Assembly: GCA_018434945.1 (NCBI GenBank)
Contig: JAHDOI010000051.1
Location: 1-60,696, forward strand
Direction of reading: 5' to 3'
DNA from: Selenomonadales bacterium
GTDB taxonomy: Bacteria; Bacillota; Negativicutes; Sporomusales; UBA7701
Length of the DNA stretch: 60,696 bases
In this document: in pieces, positions 50,035 to 58,105 of the stretch
Position numbering within the stretch: position 1 is the first letter of the stretch
How the letters are laid out: each line of letters begins with the position of its first letter
Program-made: the position numbers and the translations under genes
Notes under the pieces: model-generated
Databases searched by the model: none
Seen by the model: only the letters and a program-made list of their open reading frames with translations
What the model was told of the DNA's origin: nothing

Positions 50035-50223
50035 TCTATAGTGGCTAGATTTATATTTTTCGTATTCGCGCTTTGGGGGGAAAGTAGGCTTTAGTTCGTC
50101 TCTTTTCCCTCCGCGACGAACACAAGTCCCGAATTCAGTATTTTACAAATAGTAAATGCCCCCTTTTTCCCGGTATCATAGACCGGATGCAGCCGGTTGT
50201 CAAGGATTGCCGGCAAATGGCGG
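50035..50223. repeat. decayed duplicate of the rsgA promoter-leader region
   Basis: Keeps TTGACA-N17-TATGAT (50198-50203 and 50175-50180, minus strand), most of the leader-peptide frame, and codons 2-8 of rsgA, but has lost the start codon and ribosome-binding site by a 19-bp deletion. Hairpin 1 has two mismatches. Any transcript would run leftward, converging on the GT-C-like gene. Confidence 0.8.
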
Positions 50224-50283
50224 AAGGAGAACGGTGTATAGATTGCGTAATATAAAAGAAAAAACGGGAGATGGGGTAAAGCC

Positions 50284-50889
50284 GTGGATATCGACAGGAC
50301 GGTCGCCGCGCTTGAGGATAACGGCTACCGGGTGACCTACTTCGCGACGGCCGAGGACGCGGCCCGGTATCTGGAGGGCAGTATAAACGGCAAATCGGTA
50401 GGGTTCGGCGATTCCGACACTTTGATGCGCATGGGGCTGTTCGAACGGCTCGCCGCCCGCAACAGGGTCGCCGATCCCCAGCACTGCGCCGCCGGGAAGT
50501 CGTTTACGGATACGGCGAGGGAATGCCTGACGACGGAGGTATTTCTGACGTCCGTCAATGCTTTGGCGGCGACGGGGGAGCTCGTCAATATCGACGGGAC
50601 GGGCAACCGTCTGGCCGGTTCGCTGTTCGGCCATCAGAAGGTGTATTTCGTTGTCGGCGCCAATAAGATCGCGCCGACGCTGGAGGCGGCCGTGTGGCGC
50701 GCCCGCAACGTCGCCGCGCCCCGCAACGCGCAGCGGCTGGGGCTGAGGACGCCGTGCGCCCAGCGCGGGGACCGCTGCTACGACTGCGCCAGCCCGGACC
50801 GCATCTGCAACGGCATGTTGATTCACTTCAAGAAGATGAACGACATCGATATGGAAATAGTGCTGATAAATGAGGAGCTTGGTTTTTGA
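50284..50889 (+). CDS. LUD-domain protein (LutC/YkgG-like)
   Basis: 201 residues, intact. VGFGDSDTLMRMGLFERLAARN, the core TEVFLTSVNALAATGELVNIDGTGNRLAGSLFGHQKVYFVVGANKI, and the cysteine-rich end CAQRGDRCYDCASPDRIC identify the family. It lacks the ferredoxin partner domains of LutB. Single LUD proteins are common in anaerobes with unknown or hydroxyacid-linked roles. GTG start with GGGAGATGGGG upstream. Paralogue of the broken gene at 14877-15514. Confidence 0.9.
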   Translation: MDIDRTVAALEDNGYRVTYFATAEDAARYLEGSINGKSVGFGDSDTLMRMGLFERLAARNRVADPQHCAAGKSFTDTARECLTTEVFLTSVNALAATGELVNIDGTGNRLAGSLFGHQKVYFVVGANKIAPTLEAAVWRARNVAAPRNAQRLGLRTPCAQRGDRCYDCASPDRICNGMLIHFKKMNDIDMEIVLINEELGF

Positions 50890-50908
50890 GATGGCTAAAG
50901 GCAATAGC

Positions 50909-50945
50909 GAATCCCTGCAAGGGTGCTTGCAGGGATTCGTCGTTT
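50909..50945 (+). terminator. intrinsic terminator after the LUD gene
   Basis: 13-bp stem GAATCCCTGCAAG/CTTGCAGGGATTC, then GTCGTTTTC. Confidence 0.85.
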
Positions 50946-50995
50946 TCGGGGGCTGTTTTTTGGGGGGGCGAATGGCCGGCCCCCTCTCCCCTGCC

Positions 50996-51382
50996 CTATG
51001 CTTGAATTTCGAATATCGAGCCGATCTTGCGATAACCCATCTTTTCGTAATATCCATCAACATCGCTCATCACGTATACCGTTTCGTGAGGGTGGTCGGC
51101 ACATACTTTGCCGATCAGCATTTTACCGATGGAATGGCCCCGACATGTCGATCTTACGAGCAGATCGTATACATAGACGCCAAGACCGTCGTCATCCCGG
51201 CAGCGGACGTATCCGCACATTGCCTCGCCGTCATAGGCGACGTAGGTAAGCGATTTCGCCAACGCATGCCGGTATTTTTCAATGTGCTTCTCGTCGAGCA
51301 GGCATTCCCACCCGCCCCCCTCCTCGCGCACCATTGCGAACAGCCGCGCTTCGTCAGCTTGTGAATATGGTTTTATCTCCAT
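50996..51382 (-). CDS. GNAT family N-acetyltransferase
   Basis: 128 residues. GYVRCRDDDGLGVYVYDLLVRSTCRGHSIGKMLI contains strand 4 and the acetyl-CoA loop (RGHSIGK matching RxxGxG/A closely), and YVMSDVDGYYEKMGYRKIG is the typical end. Acetyl acceptor unknown. GAGGAG precedes the ATG. Monocistronic. Confidence 0.9.
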   Translation of the reverse strand: MEIKPYSQADEARLFAMVREEGGGWECLLDEKHIEKYRHALAKSLTYVAYDGEAMCGYVRCRDDDGLGVYVYDLLVRSTCRGHSIGKMLIGKVCADHPHETVYVMSDVDGYYEKMGYRKIGSIFEIQA

Positions 51383-51446
51383 CGTTCAGCTCCTCGCAGG
51401 TTCGTTTCAGGCCGCTGTGTCGGGCGCGGGTAAGCGGGAACGCCTC

Positions 51447-51509
51447 TCTCCCCTGCCCTGCTTACGACCTGTTTTATGATTGCGAATCAACGGAACCGTC
51501 CCCTTGATG
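51447..51509. repeat. direct repeat unit 1 (AACCGTCCCC type)
   Basis: Contains CCCTGCCCTGCTTACGACC, then GATTGCGAATCAACGGAACC and GTCCCC. Repeated with about 80% identity at 51558-51619. Confidence 0.7.
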
Positions 51510-51531
51510 ATATTGCAGCGGCGGTAGTTTG

Positions 51532-51558
51532 AGGGGGCCGGCGCACCGCCGGCCCCCT
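51532..51558. terminator. GC-rich hairpin between the two repeat units
   Basis: AGGGGGCCGGC/GCCGGCCCCCT with a five-base loop and TCTTCC after it. The same stem core is used by the terminator at 46974-47003. Confidence 0.6.
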
Positions 51559-51619
51559 CTTCCCTGCCCTACTAACGGTCTATTTACGATTGTGAATCAA
51601 TAGAACCGTCCCCACGATG
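51558..51619. repeat. direct repeat unit 2 (AACCGTCCCC type)
   Basis: CCCTGCCCTACTAACGGTC, then GATTGTGAATCAATAGAACC and GTCCCC. Sequences with GGGGACGGTTC occur as intergenic repeats in several Firmicutes and may derive from IS200-like REP elements (recalled, not checked). Confidence 0.65.
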
Positions 51620-51740
51620 CATGTCGTATTGCACTACAAATTCAATGTCCACAACGCTCATATGGTTTTTCCATCCTTTTTCTATACAAGGTCATAAGTC
51701 AACAAAACTTCCGCAAAAAATAGGGTTCTGTATTGTAAGA

Positions 51741-52214
51741 TTACATTATTTCTTGAAAAGATAAATATGGATTAAATTTTTCATTTACTAGTGATAATTG
51801 TTTGCAAAACCATTCTTTTTGTTCATTTTGCGGATCCGCTTGTAACTGCGAACCCCTTTGGACAAGTTCATTAATATACTCTATTACTTCTGCGCGAAAT
51901 AGGAAAATACTGTCGCGGGTATTACGCTGAAGGGTTGTAATTTCCACATTAGTTACATTTCTATCTTGAACTGCACCCGTTATAAACTTTACAACGCTTT
52001 GATATACTTTATATCTTCTATCATAAAGATCAAGCTTCAGTTTATTTTTATTTGTTTTATATTGCTGATAAGCTACATAGAACGCTGCGACAGCAATCAT
52101 AACTGTCACACTTGTAGTAGTATCTTGTATGAGATCATTTATGCCCGCAATAACTGGAAGGCAAATTACAAAACATGTAGCGACATAATCTTCATTTACT
52201 TTGGGCAGTCTCAA
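51741..52214 (-). CDS. hypothetical membrane protein, 157 aa
   Basis: Two hydrophobic segments near the N-terminus (about 11-28 and 33-50) followed by a charged helical cytoplasmic domain (QQYKTNKNKLKLDLYDRRYKVYQSVVKFITG). The pattern DLYDRRYKVY is seen in other small unknown membrane proteins of accessory regions. AT-rich, unlike the flanking genes. The ATG at 52214 has AGAGGGGG about ten bases upstream. It follows 52267-52830 on the same strand and is likely co-transcribed. Confidence 0.7.
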   Translation of the reverse strand: MRLPKVNEDYVATCFVICLPVIAGINDLIQDTTTSVTVMIAVAAFYVAYQQYKTNKNKLKLDLYDRRYKVYQSVVKFITGAVQDRNVTNVEITTLQRNTRDSIFLFRAEVIEYINELVQRGSQLQADPQNEQKEWFCKQLSLVNEKFNPYLSFQEIM

Positions 52215-52266
52215 AATGCATCCCCCTCTTATGGCCGTTATTATATTTAAAATAACATCCTGCGAA

Positions 52267-52830
52267 CTAGAAAAACTGCAGTATAATTTGTATTACAAAA
52301 CTTGCCGTAAATAATCCAAATGCTATTAATACAGCAATAACCTTCCTCCCCTCTGTTCTCATTTCAGGTAAAATTTGACGCTCATGTTCCTTTAAATGAT
52401 CGTTAACGCAATCACTTATAGTTTTACATGTGGTTACTAAATCTCGTGAATCAACCGTGTACCTCCGAAATTTGACTTCTCTTTGCTGATAAAGTTCCTT
52501 GGAGTGAATTAGAAACCCGTAAAATCCAAAGAAAGTGCCTATAAGACCTAAATAATTCGCGGCGACATACCAACTCTTTATAGCGTCTTCTATAAAATAA
52601 TAATGTATACAGCAAAATAATGCCCCAATTAACAATATAAGTACCAGGAATTTCCCAACTATCACCAAGTATATTTCCAAATGCTTTTGAAGGTCTGTGA
52701 CTTTATCAGAAATAGAAAGGGCACCTTCATCTGATATACCAAGCGCTCTAATTAGTATTCGGTGTTTCTTTAACCATTTTTCCTGCTCTTTTCGCTGCCG
52801 CTCTATAGCCTCTTTGAACTCAATACCCAT
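52267..52830 (-). CDS. hypothetical membrane protein, 187 aa
   Basis: The N-terminal coiled coil (FKEAIERQRKEQEKWLKKH) is followed by two central membrane segments (about 76-97 and 105-123), a basic cytoplasmic stretch (YQQREVKFRRYTVDSRDLVTTC) and a C-terminal membrane segment (about 165-187). No family recognised. GGGGGT precedes the ATG at 52830. AT-rich; with the next gene it forms a two-gene transferred unit next to copy C of the 120-nt repeat. Confidence 0.7.
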   Translation of the reverse strand: MGIEFKEAIERQRKEQEKWLKKHRILIRALGISDEGALSISDKVTDLQKHLEIYLVIVGKFLVLILLIGALFCCIHYYFIEDAIKSWYVAANYLGLIGTFFGFYGFLIHSKELYQQREVKFRRYTVDSRDLVTTCKTISDCVNDHLKEHERQILPEMRTEGRKVIAVLIAFGLFTASFVIQIILQFF

Positions 52831-52851
52831 AATTACCCCCAGGTAAACTTC

Positions 52852-52890
52852 AAAGCCTAAGCACCTTCCGGCGCTTAGGCTTTGTTTAGT
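52852..52890. terminator. hairpin between nrdG region and the AT-rich gene pair
   Basis: AAAGCCTAAGC/GCTTAGGCTTT, separated by ACCTTCCGGC, T-rich tails on both sides; probably bidirectional. Confidence 0.7.
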
Positions 52891-52952
52891 CAGAGAATAC
52901 GTCGGCTGAATATCTTTGTCCGTCGTACTTATCGTATCTACTTTGAATTGCC

Positions 52953-53076
52953 GGGGCCGTTCAGAAGTGCCCAGATGCAAGGCGCACCGGAAAAGCGCGC
53001 CGCGCCGCGTACTCGGATGTACGCAAGCAAGAGCTTTGAGGAGCAACGCCGCAGATGGGTGCTTATCAACGGCCCC
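52953..53076. repeat. 120-nt dispersed structured repeat, copy C
   Basis: Outer stem GGGGCCGTT/AACGGCCCC. Right block GAGCAACGCCGCAGATGGG as in copy A. Internal stem AAAGC/GCTTT replaces AGAGCGC/GCGCTCT of copy A, with both arms changed. Confidence 0.8.
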
Positions 53077-53094
53077 CCCATAAGAGCGGGACGT

Positions 53095-53625
53095 TTAGGC
53101 GAAAAGCTTGTCCCCAGTATCCAGCTCATCCCACTCCACAGCCTGTCCCGCTAACAAAGACCTAGGCACATCAATGAGGCGCTGATTGGTTGACCCCCTA
53201 AACGCCAGACTTGTATCCCGCTGAGCGGCCATGAATTTGCCGTCGACGAGTATGTCGCTGGCGGCGAGGAGGTCGCGGACGTTTTTGTCGCGGGCGGCGA
53301 TCGTTTGGAGCTGTTCGAAGGTGTAGCCGCTGTAGGTGACGAGGCCGAGGCCGAGGGCCTTGACCTGGCGGGCGAGCTGGGCTAAGGGGGCGGCCTGGAG
53401 GTAGGGTTCGCCGCCGGAGAAGGTGACGCCGCGGATGAGTTTGGCTTTTTTTATTCTGTCGAAGATTTCGGCGAGGTCGACGAGGTCGCCGCCTTCTTTG
53501 TCGTGGGTTTGGGGGTTGTGGCAGCCGGGACAGGCGTGTTCGCAGCCCTGGGCGAAGAGGACGAAGCGGATGCCGGGACCGTCGACGACGCTTTCGGGGG
53601 CATAGCCGGCGAGACGGATTTTCAT
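53095..53625 (-). CDS. nrdG: anaerobic ribonucleotide reductase activating enzyme
   Basis: 176 residues. Radical SAM cluster motif CEHACPGC near residue 28 and SAM-binding GVTFSGGEPYLQ (about 67-78). It transfers a hydrogen abstraction to form the glycyl radical on NrdD. The C-terminus (FMAAQRDTSLAFRGSTNQRLIDV) is typical. Downstream of nrdD by 14 bases, same operon. Confidence 0.96.
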   Translation of the reverse strand: MKIRLAGYAPESVVDGPGIRFVLFAQGCEHACPGCHNPQTHDKEGGDLVDLAEIFDRIKKAKLIRGVTFSGGEPYLQAAPLAQLARQVKALGLGLVTYSGYTFEQLQTIAARDKNVRDLLAASDILVDGKFMAAQRDTSLAFRGSTNQRLIDVPRSLLAGQAVEWDELDTGDKLFA

Positions 53626-53639
53626 ATACGGATACCTTC

Positions 53640-55664
53640 TTATGATTGGATTTTATGGACGATGCGGTGTTTGAGTTCGGAGACTTTGGCGTCGTTGAAG
53701 CGGTCGACGGTGCTGAGGTAGCCGGTGATGCGGCGGACGCGGCGGATGGAGGTGGTGCCGCAGGAGGGGCAGGCGTCGGTGTCGATGACGCCGAGACGGC
53801 CGCAGGAGTCGCAGAAGTCGATGGGGAAGTTGATGGCGGCCAGGCCCATGTCGCAGTTTTTCATGTGGCGGATGATGTCTTCGATGGCGCCGAGGTTGTT
53901 GACGGGCGGGGCGTCGAATTCGACGTAGCTGATGTGTCCGGCGTTGGTGTATTTGTGGTAGACGCCTTCGAGGCGCATTTTGTCAAAGGCGCTGATGGGG
54001 AAGCTGACGGGGATGTGGAAGGAGTTTGTGTAGTAGTCTTTGTCGGTGACGCCGGGGATGACGCCGTATTCGCGGCGGTCCATGCCGATGAAGCGGCCGG
54101 AGAGGCCTTCGGCGGGGGTGGCGAGGAGGGTGTAGTTGAGGTCGTAGCGTTCGGAGGCTTTGTCGATCTGGTTGCGGAGGAAGGCGACGATTTCTTCGCC
54201 GAGGGCCTGGGATTCCTCGCTTTGGCCGTGGTGGCTGCCGGTGAGGGCGATGAGGGTTTCGGCGAGGCCGATGAAGCCGACGGAGAGGGTGCCGTGTTTG
54301 ATGACGTCTTCTATGTAGTCGCAGGATCGGAGATTTTCGGAGTCAAGGTAGAGGCCCTGGCCCATGAGGAAGGGCATGTCCTTGACTTTGAGGCCGGCCT
54401 GGACGCGGTAGCGGTGGTAGAGCTGGTCGGCGGTGAGTTCGACGATTTCGGCGAGGCCCTGGTAGAATTTCATGAGGTTGCGCTCGGCTTTGATGGCGAG
54501 GCGCGGGAGGTTGATGGAGGTGAAGCTGAGGTTGCCGCGGCCGTCGGTGACGGCGGGGCCGCGCCGGTTGGCCATGACGCGGGTGCGGCAGCCCATGTAG
54601 GCGACTTGGTCGCCGAAGGGGGCGTTGAAGGAGGAGTCCATGAAGCTGAATGTGGGGTTGAGGCGTTTGGCGGCGACGCGGATGGCGAGACGGAGAAGGT
54701 CGTGGTTGGGGTCGCCGGGGTTGAGGTTGACGCCTTCTTTGACGCGGAAGATGATGTTGGGGAAGATGGGGTTTTCGCCGCGGCCGAGGCCTTTTTCGAA
54801 GGCGAGGAGGATGTTTTTGATGACCATGCGGCCGGCGGGGCTGGTGTCGGTGCCGATGTTGAGGCTGGAGAAGGGCACCTGGGCACCGGCGCGGCTGTGC
54901 ATGGAGTTGAGGTTGTATATGAGGGCTTCCATGGCCTGGAAGACTTCGTCTTCGTCGGCGGCGTTGGCGACGAAGGGGGCCATGTCGCGGTCGAAGAAGC
55001 CAAAGGATTGGCCGCCGTGCATGTCGTTCTGGGAGCTTTGGAGGATGATGGCGGCGAGGGCGGTGGCCGAGGCGGGCCTTTTCGGCGGACGGATGAAGCC
55101 GTGGCCGTTGTTGAAGCCGTTTGTGAGGAGTTTGCCCAGGGGGATCTGGACGCAGGTGAGGGTTTTGCCGTAGAAGTCGAGGTCGTGGATGTGGATGTCG
55201 CCGCGCTTGTGGGCGGTGGCCATGTTTTCGGGGATGAGGCGGTTGAGGTAGTAGGCTTTGCTGGCGGCGCTGGCGATCTGGAGCATTTTGGCGGAGGGGG
55301 AGTTGGAGACGTTGGCGTTTTCGCGGTTGGTTTCGACGAGGATTTCGGCGACGGCGTCCATGAGGTCTGATTTGGCGTCACGGATGCGGGTGCGTTGGTT
55401 GCGGTAGATGATGTAGGCTTTGGCGGTGCGGGCGTGGCCTTTTTCGATGAGTACTTTTTCGACCGCGTCCTGGACGTCTTCGACGCCGAAGAGGCCGCCG
55501 TTGTATTTTTGTTTGAGGTATCTGAGGACGTCGAGGGTGAGTTCGATGGCCATGGCTTTGTCGGCGCCGCCGACGGCTTTGGCGGCTTTGAAGATGGCCT
55601 CGGTGATTTTTGCTTCGTCGAATTGGACTTCACGGCCGTCACGTTTCAGGATTTTTACGAACAT
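53640..55664 (-). CDS. nrdD: anaerobic ribonucleoside-triphosphate reductase
   Basis: 674 residues. ATP-cone regulatory domain at the N-terminus (FVKILKRDGREVQFDEAKITEAI), a catalytic barrel with conserved cysteines, a zinc site near the end (CDSCGRLGVIDTDACPSC), and the glycyl radical loop RRITGYLST with the radical at about Gly648. It makes dNTPs without oxygen. Gene order nrdR-nrdD-nrdG. GAGGTGAAGG before ATG. Confidence 0.96.
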   Translation of the reverse strand: MFVKILKRDGREVQFDEAKITEAIFKAAKAVGGADKAMAIELTLDVLRYLKQKYNGGLFGVEDVQDAVEKVLIEKGHARTAKAYIIYRNQRTRIRDAKSDLMDAVAEILVETNRENANVSNSPSAKMLQIASAASKAYYLNRLIPENMATAHKRGDIHIHDLDFYGKTLTCVQIPLGKLLTNGFNNGHGFIRPPKRPASATALAAIILQSSQNDMHGGQSFGFFDRDMAPFVANAADEDEVFQAMEALIYNLNSMHSRAGAQVPFSSLNIGTDTSPAGRMVIKNILLAFEKGLGRGENPIFPNIIFRVKEGVNLNPGDPNHDLLRLAIRVAAKRLNPTFSFMDSSFNAPFGDQVAYMGCRTRVMANRRGPAVTDGRGNLSFTSINLPRLAIKAERNLMKFYQGLAEIVELTADQLYHRYRVQAGLKVKDMPFLMGQGLYLDSENLRSCDYIEDVIKHGTLSVGFIGLAETLIALTGSHHGQSEESQALGEEIVAFLRNQIDKASERYDLNYTLLATPAEGLSGRFIGMDRREYGVIPGVTDKDYYTNSFHIPVSFPISAFDKMRLEGVYHKYTNAGHISYVEFDAPPVNNLGAIEDIIRHMKNCDMGLAAINFPIDFCDSCGRLGVIDTDACPSCGTTSIRRVRRITGYLSTVDRFNDAKVSELKHRIVHKIQS

Positions 55665-55680
55665 TTGTCCTTCACCTCAT

Positions 55681-56154
55681 TTAATTGTGGCTTTTCACCG
55701 ACTGCGTTTTCATTAGTGCTTCGAGTTCCTGCATGAAGTTGTTGATGTCGGCGAACTGCCGGTAGACCGAGGCGAATCTTACGTAGGCCACCTGGTCGAT
55801 GTCTTTGATGTGCCGCATTACGGTCTCGCCGATGTGGCGGGAGGATACTTCCCGCTCCATAAGGTTGCGCAGTTCTTTTTCGACTTTGTCGACGACGTTT
55901 TCGACGACGCTGAGGGGGATGGGGCGCTTTTCGCAGGAGCGGAGGATGCCGTTCAGGAGTTTGGTGCGGTCGAAGAGTTCGCGCCTGCCGTCTTTTTTGA
56001 TGACCATGAGGGGCGATTCCTCGACGACCTCATAGGTGGTAAAACGGCGCATGCATTGCAGGCATTCGCGCCGCCGCCTGATGGAGCTGCCTTCTTCGGC
56101 GGCCCGCGAGTCGATCACTTTGCTTTCACCATAACTGCAGAACGGGCAACGCAT
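55681..56154 (-). CDS. nrdR: transcriptional repressor of ribonucleotide reductase genes
   Basis: 157 residues. Zinc ribbon [17 protein letters not shown]...RRECLQC with the CxxC pairs, followed by an ATP-cone ([26 protein letters not shown]). It binds dATP/ATP and represses reductase genes via NrdR boxes; two candidate boxes lie upstream. It heads the operon and so is likely autoregulated. Confidence 0.95.
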   Translation of the reverse strand: MRCPFCSYGESKVIDSRAAEEGSSIRRRRECLQCMRRFTTYEVVEESPLMVIKKDGRRELFDRTKLLNGILRSCEKRPIPLSVVENVVDKVEKELRNLMEREVSSRHIGETVMRHIKDIDQVAYVRFASVYRQFADINNFMQELEALMKTQSVKSHN

Positions 56155-56274
56155 GGGCTTGTCCCTCCTACTTCCGTTTGATCCGGCGGTGTGGTAAAAT
56201 GGTGTCCGGGGTGCTTGAGGCGGGTCCGGAGGCTAAAAGAGGACTACTATATTTAGTAGGTCCTAGTAACTATT

Positions 56275-56332
56275 ACGCCACATATTGTGTAAATCCTGCT
56301 AGGCGAAGAAATTTCTACACAATATTTGAATA
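56275..56332 (-). promoter_or_regulatory. candidate NrdR boxes
   Basis: ACGCCACATATTGTGT (56275-56290) and ACACAATATTTGAATA (56317-56332) resemble the NrdR consensus ACACWATATATWGTGT, the first at 13 of 16 positions, the second only in its left half. They start 42 bases apart, four helical turns. Located about 120 bases before nrdR. Confidence 0.6.
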
Positions 56333-56608
56333 TTTTACAAATTAAAATTTCGACAAAAATCCGCTGACTTCCTGGCATGGCCGGCGGTCTTATTTTTTTT
56401 CCGGACGGCGGCCGGAGACGGTTCGACAGAAACCGCCCGATCGTCGCCCGGTCCGCTGTTACATAAGTAGGGATTTTGCGGGGAATGGCCGGGGGGAGAA
56501 GCGAATATGATTGAGGTTAGTTTTGAGGAGTGCCGCGAGAAGGTTGCCGTCCAGGGGACGGAGTTTTATAATTGAAGGTAGATGTGTAAAAGTATTGGAG
56601 GGATTGTT

Positions 56609-58024
56609 TTGAAAGCGCTTTGCGACATCGGCTTGATCGGACTTGCCGTGATGGGCGAAAACCTTGTTCTGAATATGGCCGGCAAGGGTTTTCAGGTTGC
56701 TGTCTTCAACAGGACGACGGCGCGGGTGGATGAATTCGTGAAGGGCGCCGCAGCGGGATTTCCCGTGAAGGGAACATATTCCCTGGCTGAGTTCGCAGCG
56801 TCGCTGTCGAGGCCGCGGCGGGTGATGCTGATGGTCAAGGCCGGCAAACCGGTCGACGACATGATCGAGCAGGTGCTCCCGTTCCTGGAAGCGGGCGACA
56901 TCATCATCGATGGCGGGAATTCCTTCTTCCAGGATACGCGGCGGCGCTATAATTCTCTGAAAGACAAGGGGTTCCGGTTTATCGGCATGGGGGTGTCGGG
57001 CGGGGAAGAAGGCGCTCTGCGCGGACCGAGTCTGATGCCGGGCGGCGACCGGGCAGCTTATGATGAAATCGCGCCGATGTTCACGAAGGTGGCGGCGCAG
57101 GTCGCTGACGGCCCGTGCTGCTCCCATGTGGGACCAGACGGGGCGGGGCATTACGTGAAGATGGTACATAACGGCATCGAATATTCCGACATGCAGCTGA
57201 TCGCCGAGGCTTATAATATCCTGCAGCAGGCAGGCGGTCTTTCGGCAGGCGAACTGCATGAAGTATTCGCGAGCTGGAACTTAGGACCCCTTGATTCTTA
57301 TCTGATTGAAATCACGCGTGACATTTTCGCGGTCACGGACCCGGAGACGGGACGTCCGCTGGTGGAGATGATTCTGGACAAGGCCGGACAAAAGGGGACA
57401 GGCAAGTGGACGTCGCAGAACGCCCTGGACCTCGGCGTTCCGACGCCGGCGATCACGGAGGCCGTCTTTGCCAGATGCATGTCGGCCGTCAAGGAAGAGC
57501 GCGTAAAAGCGTCGGCCATGCTGGCCGGACCGCAGGGCAAATGGGGAGGCGACAGGGAAGAGTTGATCCGGTCGGTGCATGATGCCCTGTATGCTTCGAA
57601 GATCTGTTCGTATGCGCAGGGTTTTGCGCTGCTCAGGGCCGCCGGGGAAGAATACGGCTGGCCGCTGCGGTTCGGTGAAATCGCCCTGCTCTGGCGCGGC
57701 GGCTGTATCATCCGCGCCCGTTTCCTGGATAAGATCCGCGATGCGTTTGCGAAAGAGCCCAATCTTCCGAACCTCATGCTCGATCCTTTCTTCACGGAGG
57801 TCCTTGCCAGGGCGCAGACACCGTGGCGGTCGGTGCTGAAGACCTGTCGCGACCTGGGGATTCCCACGCCGGCCTTCAATGCATCGCTCGACTATTATGA
57901 CTCGTATCGGCAGGCGGTGCTGCCTGCCAACCTCATCCAGGCGCAGCGCGATTATTTCGGGGCGCACACTTATGAACGCGTGGACCGTCCCGGTGTGTTC
58001 CACACCGAATGGATAGCCAAATAG
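56609..58024 (+). CDS. gnd: 6-phosphogluconate dehydrogenase
   Basis: 471 residues, full length. NAD(P)-binding IGLIGLAVMGENLVLNMAGKG, substrate loop IIDGGNSFFQDTRRR and GVSGGEEGALRGPSLMPGG, the catalytic lysine in HYVKMVHNGIEYSDMQLI, and the end GAHTYERVDRPGVFHTEW. Oxidatively decarboxylates 6-phosphogluconate to ribulose-5-phosphate. TTG at 56609, six bases after GGAGGG, is the likely start. Paired with a sugar kinase gene, which suggests a gluconate or sugar-acid pathway. Confidence 0.95.
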   Translation: MKALCDIGLIGLAVMGENLVLNMAGKGFQVAVFNRTTARVDEFVKGAAAGFPVKGTYSLAEFAASLSRPRRVMLMVKAGKPVDDMIEQVLPFLEAGDIIIDGGNSFFQDTRRRYNSLKDKGFRFIGMGVSGGEEGALRGPSLMPGGDRAAYDEIAPMFTKVAAQVADGPCCSHVGPDGAGHYVKMVHNGIEYSDMQLIAEAYNILQQAGGLSAGELHEVFASWNLGPLDSYLIEITRDIFAVTDPETGRPLVEMILDKAGQKGTGKWTSQNALDLGVPTPAITEAVFARCMSAVKEERVKASAMLAGPQGKWGGDREELIRSVHDALYASKICSYAQGFALLRAAGEEYGWPLRFGEIALLWRGGCIIRARFLDKIRDAFAKEPNLPNLMLDPFFTEVLARAQTPWRSVLKTCRDLGIPTPAFNASLDYYDSYRQAVLPANLIQAQRDYFGAHTYERVDRPGVFHTEWIAK

Positions 58025-58105
58025 CCTGACTGGCGCCGGGTTGCCACCGTAGCCCCCATGTTTGCAGAGTTTGCAGAAAAAAAACATATCGCTTGAGGAG
58101 GAAAA

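Noticed and set aside
53646..55370. Open frame of 574 codons opposite nrdD
   Set aside because: Antisense shadow of a conserved enzyme.
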